Origin: Gammaproteobacteria bacterium
GTDB lineage: Bacteria > Gemmatimonadota > Gemmatimonadetes > Longimicrobiales > Gaopeijiaceae
Length of the DNA stretch: 64,000 nucleotides
Reading direction: 5' to 3'
Assembly (NCBI GenBank): GCA_028820325.1
Contig: JAPPJO010000015.1
Coordinates: 1 to 64,000 of the forward strand
A program made the translations under genes and the position numbers. The notes beneath the pieces are model-generated. The model was not told where the DNA came from. It searched no databases and saw only the letters and a list, made by a program, of their open reading frames with translations. Of the stretch, positions 8,171 to 16,287 are shown piece by piece. The first letter of the stretch is position 1. Every line of letters begins with the position of its first letter.

Positions 8171-9466
8171 ATGCACCACGCCAACCGTCCGACCCGCATC
8201 CAACGCGAAGACCGCATCCTCGCCGAAGTGGAGGCCGCGCGGGACGAGATCGTGGCCTTCACGGCGGAGATGATCCGGATCCCCACGGTGAACCCTCCGG
8301 GAGCGTGCTATCGGGACTGCGCCGAGCTGATCGGGCGGCGCTTGCAGGCGACCGGTCTGGCCGTGGAGTACGTGGAGGCCGAGGGGCGCCCCGAGCACAC
8401 CGCCCAACACCCGAGGGTGAACGTGGTAGGGCGGGGGCCGGCCGTTCCGGGACGCCCTCGGCTCCACCTGAACGGCCACTTCGACGTGGTTCCGCCGGGT
8501 GACGGCTGGACGGTCGACCCCTTCGCGGGCCTGGTGCGCGACGGGCGCATCTCCGGGAGGGGCGCGTCGGACATGAAGTCGGGGATCGCTGCCGCCGTCT
8601 TCGCGGTCGAGGCACTTCGGCGGGCCGGAGTCGAGCTCGGGGGAGCCGTGGACATCAGCGCCACCGTGGACGAGGAGAGCGGCGGCTTCGCGGGCGTGGC
8701 CCACCTCTGCGAGACCGGGATCATCTCGAGCGACCATACCCAATACGCGATCATCCCCGAGCCGTTCGGGCCCACCCGAGTGTGCCTGGGACACCGGGGC
8801 GTCTACTGGTTCGACATCGTCGCGCACGGCCACATCGCCCACGGGAGCATGAGCCATCTGGGACGCAGCGCCATCGAAGACATGGGCGCCCTTCTGGAAG
8901 CCCTTCGAACCCGGCTCCTCCCCGAGCTGGCCACCCGCAAGTCAGCGCTGCCCATCGTGCCGGAGCCCTCCAGGCGCCCCTCCCTGAACGTCAATGCGAT
9001 CACCGGCGGTCAGGCCGGCGAACCAACCCAGTCGCCCTGCGTGGCCGACCGCTGCGTCGCCACCATCGACCGCCGTTTCATCCCCGAGGAGCCCTTCGAG
9101 GAGGTCCGCGCCGAGATCGCGCGCCTGGTCGGCTCGGTGGAGGACGCCGACCCCGGACGCCGTTTCACCATCGAGGAGCGCATGGTGGTCCATCCGACTT
9201 CCGCGCCCCCCGGGTCGCCGCTCGTGGCTGCCCTGTCCCGGGCGGTGGAAACGGTAGCCGGCCGGCCCGCCGAACTCGTGGCCAGTCCCGGCACCTACGA
9301 CCAGAAGCACTTCGACCGCATCGCCGGCATCGAGCACTGCGTGGCCTACGGCCCCGGACCCCTCGAGGAGGCCCACCAGCCGGACGAGTCCTGCTCCGTG
9401 GACGACCTCGTGGCGAGCACGCAGGTGCTGGCGCTGGCGGCGCTGGAGCTGGTGGGGCCCGCGTAG
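8171..9466 (+). CDS. M20 family metallohydrolase (ArgE/DapE type)
   Basis: This is a 431-residue, two-zinc amidohydrolase of the acetylornithine deacetylase/succinyl-diaminopimelate desuccinylase group. Metal and catalytic residues are in place: H103 in NGHFDVVP, D134 in GASDMKSG, E168-E169 in DEESGG, an acidic residue in PEPFG, and a late His in DQKHFDRI. A dimerisation domain lies between the two halves of the catalytic domain. There is no signal peptide, so it should work in the cytosol on an N-acyl amino acid or peptide. No arginine or lysine biosynthesis genes are nearby, so a catabolic amidase is as likely as ArgE or DapE. It is the first gene of a tightly packed run with the next two genes. 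Confidence 0.85.
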   Translation: MHHANRPTRIQREDRILAEVEAARDEIVAFTAEMIRIPTVNPPGACYRDCAELIGRRLQATGLAVEYVEAEGRPEHTAQHPRVNVVGRGPAVPGRPRLHLNGHFDVVPPGDGWTVDPFAGLVRDGRISGRGASDMKSGIAAAVFAVEALRRAGVELGGAVDISATVDEESGGFAGVAHLCETGIISSDHTQYAIIPEPFGPTRVCLGHRGVYWFDIVAHGHIAHGSMSHLGRSAIEDMGALLEALRTRLLPELATRKSALPIVPEPSRRPSLNVNAITGGQAGEPTQSPCVADRCVATIDRRFIPEEPFEEVRAEIARLVGSVEDADPGRRFTIEERMVVHPTSAPPGSPLVAALSRAVETVAGRPAELVASPGTYDQKHFDRIAGIEHCVAYGPGPLEEAHQPDESCSVDDLVASTQVLALAALELVGPA

Positions 9467-10108
9467 ATGGCGAAGCTCCATGCGGGCATGTCGGTCGAGG
9501 AGTTCGACGACAACTACTTCTATGCCGCGGAACTCAAGACCTTCGCGCGCCAACTCGGCATTGCCGTCGGCCGACGGCGGAAGCTCGAGCTTGAGGCGCT
9601 TATCCGGGAGTTCCTTCGAACAGGGACGGTTCCCCTGGCCAAACCCGAGCCTGATCGCCGGTCCGGCAAGTCGCGCGACAGGCTGGCGGCGGAGACTATC
9701 GTCCGGGACTACGTCGACGACCGCAGGACGAAGGACTTTCTGCGAGACCTCGCGCGCGCGCGCGACCCCCAGCAAAAAGACAAGTCGGGCCAGTGGTACC
9801 GGCTCAACGAATGGCGCCGTACGCAACTTCGGGCAGGCCAGCGCATCACCTACGCGGACCTCGGCAATCGATTGTTGGAGCTTATGCGTTGGGAGGGCCG
9901 CTTTCCGCGGATCCCCGCCGGTCGATTCAACAACTTCGTCACGGATTTCTGGGCAGACCCGGCGAACAAGGGCAAGACCCGGGCCGATGCCGTGGCGGCC
10001 TGGAAACGCATCAAGTCCGTCCCCGGACCGAAGACGTACGAGGCGTATGCGGTTCTTAAGCCGAGTAGAGGTCCCGAGGCTGCGATCGAAGACGGGATAA
10101 AGCGATGA
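9467..10108 (+). CDS. SAP-domain protein with DUF6434-like region
   Basis: The protein has 213 residues. Residues 10-52 resemble a SAP-type helix-extended-loop-helix (YAAELKTFARQLGIAVGRRR then LEALIREFLRTG), a fold associated with nucleic-acid binding. The middle and end (LAAETIVRDYVDDRRTKDFL, and FNNFVTDFWADPANKGKT then DAVAAWKRIKS) match a small bacterial family in which SAP is joined to a DUF6434-like helical region. Function is unknown. The start codon follows the M20 stop codon with no gap, and its end overlaps the next start in ATGA, so translation of the three genes looks coupled although their products share no obvious theme. Confidence 0.7.
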   Translation: MAKLHAGMSVEEFDDNYFYAAELKTFARQLGIAVGRRRKLELEALIREFLRTGTVPLAKPEPDRRSGKSRDRLAAETIVRDYVDDRRTKDFLRDLARARDPQQKDKSGQWYRLNEWRRTQLRAGQRITYADLGNRLLELMRWEGRFPRIPAGRFNNFVTDFWADPANKGKTRADAVAAWKRIKSVPGPKTYEAYAVLKPSRGPEAAIEDGIKR

Positions 10109-11337
10109 AGCGACAACCGGGTCTCGGCGCACTCCGGCGAGAGCTGCGGCGGCGGTACGCGCGGTGCGCGATCCTGGCCCTGGCCACGACCGCGGTTGCC
10201 GGCTGCGAAGCGGCCCCCGTCTCCACGAACACGTCGCGCGACAGCCTCGGGGTAACGATCGTCGAATCGGTTGCGCCGTTGTGGGCCGCGCGTGACGCCT
10301 GGCGGATCGAGCAGGAACCGATCCTCGACCTCGCCCAGGCCGGCTCGGGCGAAATGCACACCTTCTTTCGCGTAAGGGATGTGCTGCGCGCGGGATCCGG
10401 GCATCTGGCCGTGGCCGACGGCGCGTCCCAGCAGGTCCGGGTCTACGATGCGACCGGGCGATTCGTCCGCGCCTTCGGCGGGCCGGGCGAGGGGCCGGGC
10501 GAGTTTCGCTCTCTCTGGACCGTCGTCCTGAAGCCCGACGGACGACTCGTGGCGCTGGACCGGGCCGCGGGGGGAAGCGGCGCGGAGTTCGACCTGGGAT
10601 CGGGGCTGACGTCTTCGTTTCGGATGCCGGAGGGGGTCTCTCCGGTTCGGCATCCCCTGCCCTCGGACGTGGTCTGGGGACTGGACCTGGCGCCAGGCAC
10701 GGATGAGGAGAGACGAAGCGCGGGTGTACTGCGCCCCCCGGTCAATGTCGTTCGGTTGTCGGAGGATCGGATGTCGGCCGACTCGGTCACGAGCCTTCCC
10801 GGATACGAGAACTTCATCGTCACCGAAGGGGACGACATCCCGATCATGGGCCGGCTGCCCCACGCGGTGCCGGACGGCGAGGGGCGCATCGCAATGGGCA
10901 CGGCCGACGCGCTCGAGTACTCGATCGTCGACGGCGGAACCGGGGAGCTGCGCCTGATCGCGAGGATCCCCGGAGTTCCGCTGACCGTGTCCAGCGCGGA
11001 AGTGGACCGTGAGAGGGAGGAGTGGCTGGGACCCGATCCCAGTCCCTTCATTCGGGATTTCATGGCTCGCCTGCCCGAGCCCACCGAGAAGCCGGCCTAT
11101 CAGCGCATGATTGTGGATGCCGACGGGAATGTGTGGGCGGGCGAGTACCTCGGCCTCGCCCGGCGCGACGAACCGCAGGAGTGGTACGTGCTGGACTCGT
11201 CTGGGGCGTGGCTCGGAGTCGTCGAAACGCCGGCGCGCTTCGAGCTGATGCGGGTGGGGGCCGACGAGGTGTTCGGGGTGCGGCGCGATGTCGACGACGT
11301 CGAGCATCCGCAGGTTCTGCGGCTGGCGAAGCCCTGA
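10105..11337 (+). CDS. Lipoprotein with six-bladed beta-propeller (NHL-like)
   Basis: This 410-residue protein has a lipoprotein signal (basic N-terminus, hydrophobic stretch, lipobox VAGC near residue 33). The mature part contains propeller-type repeats such as VRVYDATGRFVRAFGGPGEG followed by GEFRSL, characteristic of 6-bladed NHL/6-phosphogluconolactonase-like lipoproteins that are abundant in Gemmatimonadota. The role is unknown, probably binding on the cell surface or in the periplasm. The ATG overlaps the SAP gene stop (ATGA). Immediately downstream lies a palindromic hairpin (11344-11370). A second protein of this type is encoded at 18590-19756. Confidence 0.7.
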   Translation: MKRQPGLGALRRELRRRYARCAILALATTAVAGCEAAPVSTNTSRDSLGVTIVESVAPLWAARDAWRIEQEPILDLAQAGSGEMHTFFRVRDVLRAGSGHLAVADGASQQVRVYDATGRFVRAFGGPGEGPGEFRSLWTVVLKPDGRLVALDRAAGGSGAEFDLGSGLTSSFRMPEGVSPVRHPLPSDVVWGLDLAPGTDEERRSAGVLRPPVNVVRLSEDRMSADSVTSLPGYENFIVTEGDDIPIMGRLPHAVPDGEGRIAMGTADALEYSIVDGGTGELRLIARIPGVPLTVSSAEVDREREEWLGPDPSPFIRDFMARLPEPTEKPAYQRMIVDADGNVWAGEYLGLARRDEPQEWYVLDSSGAWLGVVETPARFELMRVGADEVFGVRRDVDDVEHPQVLRLAKP

Positions 11338-11343
11338 TCGGCT

Positions 11344-11370
11344 TCGATGGGACGTTTCAGCTGAAACGCG
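11344..11370. repeat. 27-bp exact repeat, copy A, with 16-bp palindrome; hairpin between convergent genes
   Basis: The 27 bases are identical to 14283-14309 inside galK, in the same orientation. The core CGTTTCAGCTGAAACG is a perfect 16-bp palindrome. Here it lies 6 bp after the lipoprotein stop and before the convergent AbiEii stop. Flanking GGGA and TTCCC extend the stem, with a 3-base bulge, so it could act as a bidirectional terminator. There is no T run. A related palindrome sits at 37924-37943. Confidence 0.7.
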
Positions 11371-11408
11371 TTCCCGGATTCGCTGGCCTTCGGGACTGCG
11401 GCCTGAAC

Positions 11409-12233
11409 TCAGTGGGGCTGCGACAAGCCCTTCCACGGATCGCCCGGCAGGAAGGCGATGATGCGCTCGAGAACCGTGTTCATGGCAACGTCGACATCCC
11501 AGAGGAGCCCCGGGCGAAGCAACGGACCCATGTCCTCGCGGAAGTCGGGGAGCCCGCGCTTCCCCTCCATGTTCTCCTCGAATTGCGCACGAGTCGCGGA
11601 GTGACCGCCCTCAGCCATGTAGCGCAGGAAGCAGGCGATCACCCTGGGTACGTCGACCCGACCCGTGTCCAGGGCATGCCATAGGTCGAACAGGTCGCGC
11701 CCCTTCTTCCGCTGGTAGAGCGCCCTGAGTTTGGTTCCGAGAAGCTCGTCGAGTGTGTACGTGGTTACTCCCGCGGACCCGCCGAACCAGCGGCTATCGA
11801 CGTCAAGCGGCACCCTTTGGAGTCCAAGCTCCGTGAAATGTTCGCGGGTATTGATCTCGATCTTCAGGCGGAGCCTCAGCGGTGGCTGATCCTCCGACTC
11901 GAATCGGTACAAGAGGTTGACGCCTTCCTCCTTGAGCTTCCACCGGGGCGGGCCCAACCACGGATCGAGTACCGGCCGCATGAGGTTGAGCGTATCGCCG
12001 ATCGGCTCCGCGCCAACCTGTACGAGATCGATGTCCTCCGAGTATCGGGGAGGTGGCGTCAGGTGCAGTTTGTATAGCGCCGTGCCCCCGCGAAAGGCGA
12101 GCGCGCTGGCCAGATTGGGCACTCGAAACAGCTCGACAAGCGCCCGGCTGATAACGAGATCCTGCTCGACCTGCGCGTCCGTGGCCCAGGGCGCGTGGAC
12201 ACGCCAGGACGTGATGTAGTCCCGGGGGATCAT
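11409..12233 (-). CDS. abiEii: AbiEii-type nucleotidyltransferase toxin
   Basis: This 274-residue protein is the toxin of a type IV-style AbiE toxin-antitoxin/abortive infection pair. The nucleotidyltransferase signature is clear: FRGGTALYKLHL at residues 48-58 and YSEDIDL at 64-70 (the two catalytic acids), then KLRALYQRKKGRDLFDLW near residue 170-190, the DNA polymerase beta-like motif IV typical of AbiEii. Family members transfer nucleotides to tRNA or another target and block growth. The gene overlaps the antitoxin gene by 4 bp (ATGA) and lies downstream of it, the standard abiE order. It converges with the lipoprotein gene across the palindromic repeat. Confidence 0.9.
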   Translation of the reverse strand: MIPRDYITSWRVHAPWATDAQVEQDLVISRALVELFRVPNLASALAFRGGTALYKLHLTPPPRYSEDIDLVQVGAEPIGDTLNLMRPVLDPWLGPPRWKLKEEGVNLLYRFESEDQPPLRLRLKIEINTREHFTELGLQRVPLDVDSRWFGGSAGVTTYTLDELLGTKLRALYQRKKGRDLFDLWHALDTGRVDVPRVIACFLRYMAEGGHSATRAQFEENMEGKRGLPDFREDMGPLLRPGLLWDVDVAMNTVLERIIAFLPGDPWKGLSQPH

Positions 12234-13012
12234 CCGTCTGTTTCTATGACGACGTTCACGATGAGTTTCCAGGTCGCGTCTCGCCCAGCTCCGGTGTTCG
12301 GCGCCGCGCGGCGTAACGGGGTGTAGCTGCGAGCCTGTTCCTCGACGAAGGGCAGCAGCGTATCAACCAGGTCTGATTCGCCGAAGCGCTCAAGGAGGTA
12401 TCCCAGGCGCTGCGACCAACTCACCGGGGAGAGATGTGCTGCCCGCGCGAGGGCGTCCGCCTCCATCTCCTCCGCAAGATCGCGCAGGACCGTTGCGACG
12501 TTGGCAATGCCGCCGGCGTGGCTCGGGTAGCCGACGAGCTCCAGCGCGGTTACCTCGGGAGTCGAGTAGCGAGCCAAGCCCCGAGGCGTATTGAACTCCT
12601 TCACGAACATCCGGCCGAGGTCATGGCGGGCGACGAACACGACGCGCACCTGCCCGCACTCGATTGCCGCGCGGTTCCTGCGAGCCATCACCTGGACGAC
12701 TTGCGGCCGCTGGTGCGCCGCCCCGTATCGCTCCGCCGCGCTGAGCAGGGCGAAGTAGTACGGTTCGCCGGCAAGATCCATCAACTGGGGAATGAACTGC
12801 TCGGCAGGCAGACAGCCGCGACTCCTGTACTCGGCCGGGACGATGATGTTGAAGCCGCGAATGGGCTCGGCGATGACGCCACGTGCCTTCAGCCGCCGCA
12901 ACTGCGCTCGAACGGCGCTCCTGGGGCTGCGAATCGCGCCGACGGCCTCGTCGGTCGTGAAATGATGTCGTCCCCGCGCCGCCATGTCGGCGACGTAATC
13001 ACGAGCGAACAT
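12230..13012 (-). CDS. abiEi: AbiEi-type antitoxin / transcriptional repressor
   Basis: This 260-residue protein precedes and overlaps abiEii. Residues 1-55 form a winged-helix-like region (HHFTTDEAVGAIRSPRSAVR then LRRLKARGVIAEPIRGFNII). The rest matches the AbiEi C-terminal domain (PYYFALLSAAERYGAAHQRP, VKEFNTPRGLARYSTPEVTA, LVGYPSHAGGIANVATVLRD). Known AbiEi proteins neutralise the toxin and repress their own promoter by binding inverted repeats. The AT-rich stretch upstream (about 13073-13140) with a good promoter match fits that arrangement. Confidence 0.88.
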   Translation of the reverse strand: MFARDYVADMAARGRHHFTTDEAVGAIRSPRSAVRAQLRRLKARGVIAEPIRGFNIIVPAEYRSRGCLPAEQFIPQLMDLAGEPYYFALLSAAERYGAAHQRPQVVQVMARRNRAAIECGQVRVVFVARHDLGRMFVKEFNTPRGLARYSTPEVTALELVGYPSHAGGIANVATVLRDLAEEMEADALARAAHLSPVSWSQRLGYLLERFGESDLVDTLLPFVEEQARSYTPLRRAAPNTGAGRDATWKLIVNVVIETDG

Positions 13013-13097
13013 GGATAGTACAATTACCTGTGCAAGTGACGCCCAAGGCGACGTTCGCAGAGAATCGGCTCACCTTTTTTTGATACGATTATTTGCG

Positions 13098-13126
13098 ATA
13101 CTAACATTTTTTGCTATCTATGCCAA
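13098..13126 (-). promoter_or_regulatory. Candidate promoter of the abiE operon
   Basis: On the minus strand TTGGCA (13126-13121) and TAGTAT (13103-13098) are separated by 17 bp, inside a strikingly AT-rich block (about 13073-13140) with runs of A and a repeated GATAC motif (13082-13086 and 13097-13101 on the plus strand). The block lies 60-130 bp before the abiEi start. No other gene fits this spacer; a 76-codon reading frame on the plus strand has no family resemblance. The GATAC repeats may be operator half-sites for AbiEi, which is inference. Confidence 0.45.
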
Positions 13127-13258
13127 GATTTGTAGTGCCAAGAGTGTGATGGGCGATGGCTACCCTCTGCACCCTTGCGGCATGCGGTTTCTGCGTCCCG
13201 GCACGCCTTCCCGAGCCGCGGCGAAGGGGATACAATCGTGAAGACGCGCGGAGCCCGG

Positions 13259-14512
13259 TCAGGGTGATTCGGCTCGCGCCCCGGCGCTCGGTTTCCCGAC
13301 GAACAGCATGTCGGTGGTGGGTGGCCCGCCCAGACGCGGCTCGTAGAAGCGCGCGGTCAGCGCTTCCATGACCGGTTCGACGGTGCTGTCGTCGCAGAGG
13401 GCGACGGCGCAGCCACCGAAGCCGGCGCCGGTGAGGCGTGCACCCGCTGCACCCGCCTCCAGCGCCACCGCTACAATGGCGTCCAACTCATCCGTGCTCA
13501 CCTCGTAGTCGTCGCGGAGGCTTTCGTGCGACTGCACCATGAGGTCGCCGAAGCGGTGCAGGTCGCCGCCGCGCATGGCCTGCTCCGCGAGGGCCACCCG
13601 GCGGCCCTCCGTGACCACGTGTCGGAATCGGCGAAACAGTACGGGGGAGAGGATCCGGCGGACGCGGCGGAGCAGGCCGTCGGGGTCGGCCGCTGAGACC
13701 AAGTCGCTGTACGCAGGCGCGGTGTTGGTTGCGCGGTTGCCGGAGTTGGCCGCCCGGCCTCCCGCCACGGCGCCGACCGACGCTGCCAGCGCCTCCCGGC
13801 ACTGCCGCGCCCTCTCGTTATACATGTCGCGCGCGCCCGCGGACTTCTCCGCCCGGACCAGCGACGACGCCACCACCCACCGCCATCCCTTGGGCACGCG
13901 TACCGGGGTCACCCGCAACGGGTCGAATTCGATGCGGAGGGCGTGTCCGGCGACCCCGTGAAGACACGCGGCCTGATCCATCCCGCCCCCTTCGAGGCCG
14001 ACGAAGCGCTCGGCACGCGCCATGAGGGCCGCGAGCTCGAGGCGCGACAGGGCCCGAGCCCCATCGCCTCGCGGCGCCCCGTCGCCAACGTCCACCCCGT
14101 TCGCCTTCAGCAGCGCAAGCGCCGAGGCCACCACCAGCGCGGACGACGACGACAGCCCCGATGCGATCGGCACGTCGCCGGACACGGTTCCTTCGATGCC
14201 TCGCTCCAGCGAGATCCCGTGCTCGAGCAGTCCCCGAGCTGCGGCTCGCACGTAGTTGGACCAGTCTCCCTGGGCCGCCGGCTCGATGGGACGTTTCAGC
14301 TGAAACGCGAACGGCGCGAAACGGGCCGACGGGCTGTCCAGTCGCACCACCGGATCGTCCACGACCCGGAACTCGATACGGACGTCCCGGTCGATGGCGA
14401 TGGGAAAGACCGGCAGGCCGTTGTAGTCGGTGTGTTCGCCGATCAGGTTGACGCGGCCGGGGGCGATCGCTCGCCAGCGGACGGCATCGCGGCTGCGCAA
14501 TTCACCGCTCAA
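13259..14512 (-). CDS. galK: Galactokinase (GHMP family)
   Basis: This kinase of about 417 residues phosphorylates galactose at C1 using ATP. All three GHMP motifs are present: GRVNLIGEHTDYNG near residues 20-33 (galactokinase signature), SGDVPIASGLSSSSALVVAS (phosphate-binding loop) and LTGAGFGGCAVAL near the C-terminus. The acid and lysine region GGGMDQAACLHGVAGHA is also recognisable. The reading frame stays open far upstream, but real homology begins at about 14495. I take TTG at 14512, which overlaps the symporter stop in TTGA; TTG at 14500 is an alternative. It is the last gene of an operon with the symporter and nucleotidyltransferase. A 27-bp palindromic repeat lies inside it and encodes the residues AFQLKRPI. 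Confidence 0.88.
   Translation of the reverse strand: MSGELRSRDAVRWRAIAPGRVNLIGEHTDYNGLPVFPIAIDRDVRIEFRVVDDPVVRLDSPSARFAPFAFQLKRPIEPAAQGDWSNYVRAAARGLLEHGISLERGIEGTVSGDVPIASGLSSSSALVVASALALLKANGVDVGDGAPRGDGARALSRLELAALMARAERFVGLEGGGMDQAACLHGVAGHALRIEFDPLRVTPVRVPKGWRWVVASSLVRAEKSAGARDMYNERARQCREALAASVGAVAGGRAANSGNRATNTAPAYSDLVSAADPDGLLRRVRRILSPVLFRRFRHVVTEGRRVALAEQAMRGGDLHRFGDLMVQSHESLRDDYEVSTDELDAIVAVALEAGAAGARLTGAGFGGCAVALCDDSTVEPVMEALTARFYEPRLGGPPTTDMLFVGKPSAGARAESP
14283..14309. repeat. 27-bp exact repeat, copy B, inside galK
   Basis: Identical to 11344-11370 over 27 bases, including the 16-bp palindrome CGTTTCAGCTGAAACG. Read on the galK strand it is in frame and encodes residues around FQLKRPI in a variable loop ahead of GDWSNYVRA. 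No extended hairpin flanks are seen here, unlike copy A. Confidence 0.7.
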
Positions 14513-16281
14513 TCCGAATAGCCCAACTTCGGCAGCAGCCGGAAGAGCCAGATTCCCGCCCCGGCCGAGATCGCCAGCGCAGCCACCGCCGCCACGCCCT
14601 GCCCGTACAGCAGGTATCCCGTCCCGAAGAGCGCCGCGTAGACCAGCACGCACCCGAGGAACCAGGCGAGGAAGGCCGCCGTGACGGACCCCGATTCGCG
14701 CGGCCCGTCGCCCACGTCGACGACCCGCCGCCATCCCGCCCCCATCGGCCGGATCCTGTCGTAGAAGCCCTGCAGCGTCTCCGAATCGGCGGGCGCCGTA
14801 AGGAACGTCACCCCGAGCCAGCCGACCGTCGTGACCGCCACGCCGATCACGAGCTGCGTCCACGCCGGCAGCGGCGCCAGTCCCAGCGCCCCGTGCACCC
14901 AGGCGAAGTAGACGGCCACCATGAACGAGATCGTCATCCCGGCGAGCTCGCTCCACACGTTCACGCGGTACCAGAACCAGCGCAGCAGGAAGATGAGCCC
15001 GGTCCCGGCTCCGATCTGGAGCAGGATCTGGAACCCCTGCCCCGCGGTGTCGAGCTGCAGCGCGATGAAGGCGCCCAGAATCATGAGTCCGACGGTCGAG
15101 AGGCGTCCCACGGCAACCAGCCGCCGCTGGCTGGCATCCGGGTTCACGAAGCGGCGATAGAAGTCGCTCACGACGTACGACGAGCCCCAGTTGAGCTGGG
15201 TGCTGATCGTGGACATGTACGCCGCCGCGAGAGACGCCACCACCAGCCCGAGCAGCCCGGCGGGCAGGAACACGAGCATGGCCGGATAGGCCAGGTCGTT
15301 GCCCACCAGCCCGGGATCGAGGTCCGGGAAGCGGGCCTGGATGTCGGACAGCTCCGGGTACACGAGCATCGAGCACAGCGCCACGATGATCCAGGGCCAG
15401 GGGCGGAGCCCGTAGTGCGCGACGTTGAACCAGAGCGTCGCCTTCATCGATTCCTTCTCGTTCTTCGCGGCCAGCATCCGCTGCGCGACGTAGCCTCCGC
15501 CCCCCGGCTCGGCCCCCGGATACCACGCGCTCCACCACTGCACCGCGATGGGGATGATGAAGATTCCCGCGGCGACGCTCCAGTCGGAGAAGTCGGGGAA
15601 GAAGTTCATCGCCGACTGCAGCTCCGGGTGCGAGACGAGCCCCGCGAGCCCCCCGACCTCGGGCTGGCGCAGCGCGAACACGGCGGCCGCGACCGATCCG
15701 ATCATGGCTACGACGAAGAGTACGAGGTCGGTCACGACGACGCCCCAGAGCCCCGAAGTAGCGGAATAGATCATGGTCACCGTGCCCGCGATCAGCACCG
15801 TGGTCAGCGGATCGAGCCCCAGGAGTACGCCGCCGATCTTGGTCGCCGCGAGCGTCACGGTGGCGATGATCATCACGTTGTAGAAGACGCCCAGGTAGAG
15901 CGCCCGGAAGCCCCGCAGGAACGCCGCCGCGCGCCCCGAATAGCGCAGCTCATAGAACTCGATGTCGGTCAGCGCGCCGGACCGCCGCCACAGGCGCGCG
16001 TAGAAGAAGACCGTGCACATCCCGGTGATCAGGAAGGCCCACCACGCCCAGTTCTGCGCGACCCCGCCCCCGCGCACGAAGTCCGCAATCAGGTTGGGCG
16101 TGTCGGTCGAGAAGGTCGTCGCCACCATCGACGTGCCCAGCAGCCACCACGGGAGCTTCCGCCCCGAAAGGAAGAACTCGTCGGCCCCGGACCCCGCGCG
16201 CCGGGCGAAGCGGAGGCCGATGGCGAGAGCGGTGAGCCCGTACAGCGCGATGACGATCCAGTCGAGCGTGGTCAGTTGCAT
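14509..16281 (-). CDS. Na+/solute symporter, SSS family
   Basis: This 590-residue inner-membrane protein has about 14-15 hydrophobic segments. Its N-terminus shows EFFLSGRKLPWWLLGTSMVA then TTFSTDTPN, the start of SSS transporters. The subgroup with FSTDTP and extra C-terminal helices (including a long loop with LQGFYDRIRPMG) is common beside carbohydrate genes in Bacteroidetes and Gemmatimonadota. It lies between a nucleotidyltransferase gene (6 bp upstream) and galK (overlapping), so a hexose such as galactose is the likely cargo. This is inferred from context, since the sequence alone does not fix the substrate. Confidence 0.85.
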   Translation of the reverse strand: MQLTTLDWIVIALYGLTALAIGLRFARRAGSGADEFFLSGRKLPWWLLGTSMVATTFSTDTPNLIADFVRGGGVAQNWAWWAFLITGMCTVFFYARLWRRSGALTDIEFYELRYSGRAAAFLRGFRALYLGVFYNVMIIATVTLAATKIGGVLLGLDPLTTVLIAGTVTMIYSATSGLWGVVVTDLVLFVVAMIGSVAAAVFALRQPEVGGLAGLVSHPELQSAMNFFPDFSDWSVAAGIFIIPIAVQWWSAWYPGAEPGGGGYVAQRMLAAKNEKESMKATLWFNVAHYGLRPWPWIIVALCSMLVYPELSDIQARFPDLDPGLVGNDLAYPAMLVFLPAGLLGLVVASLAAAYMSTISTQLNWGSSYVVSDFYRRFVNPDASQRRLVAVGRLSTVGLMILGAFIALQLDTAGQGFQILLQIGAGTGLIFLLRWFWYRVNVWSELAGMTISFMVAVYFAWVHGALGLAPLPAWTQLVIGVAVTTVGWLGVTFLTAPADSETLQGFYDRIRPMGAGWRRVVDVGDGPRESGSVTAAFLAWFLGCVLVYAALFGTGYLLYGQGVAAVAALAISAGAGIWLFRLLPKLGYSD

Positions 16282-16287
16282 GCGGCT

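Noticed and set aside
13011..13241. A 76-codon frame in the abiE upstream region with a short hydrophobic stretch
   Set aside because: No ribosome site or family resemblance; the hydrophobic part is just the translated AT-rich promoter block.
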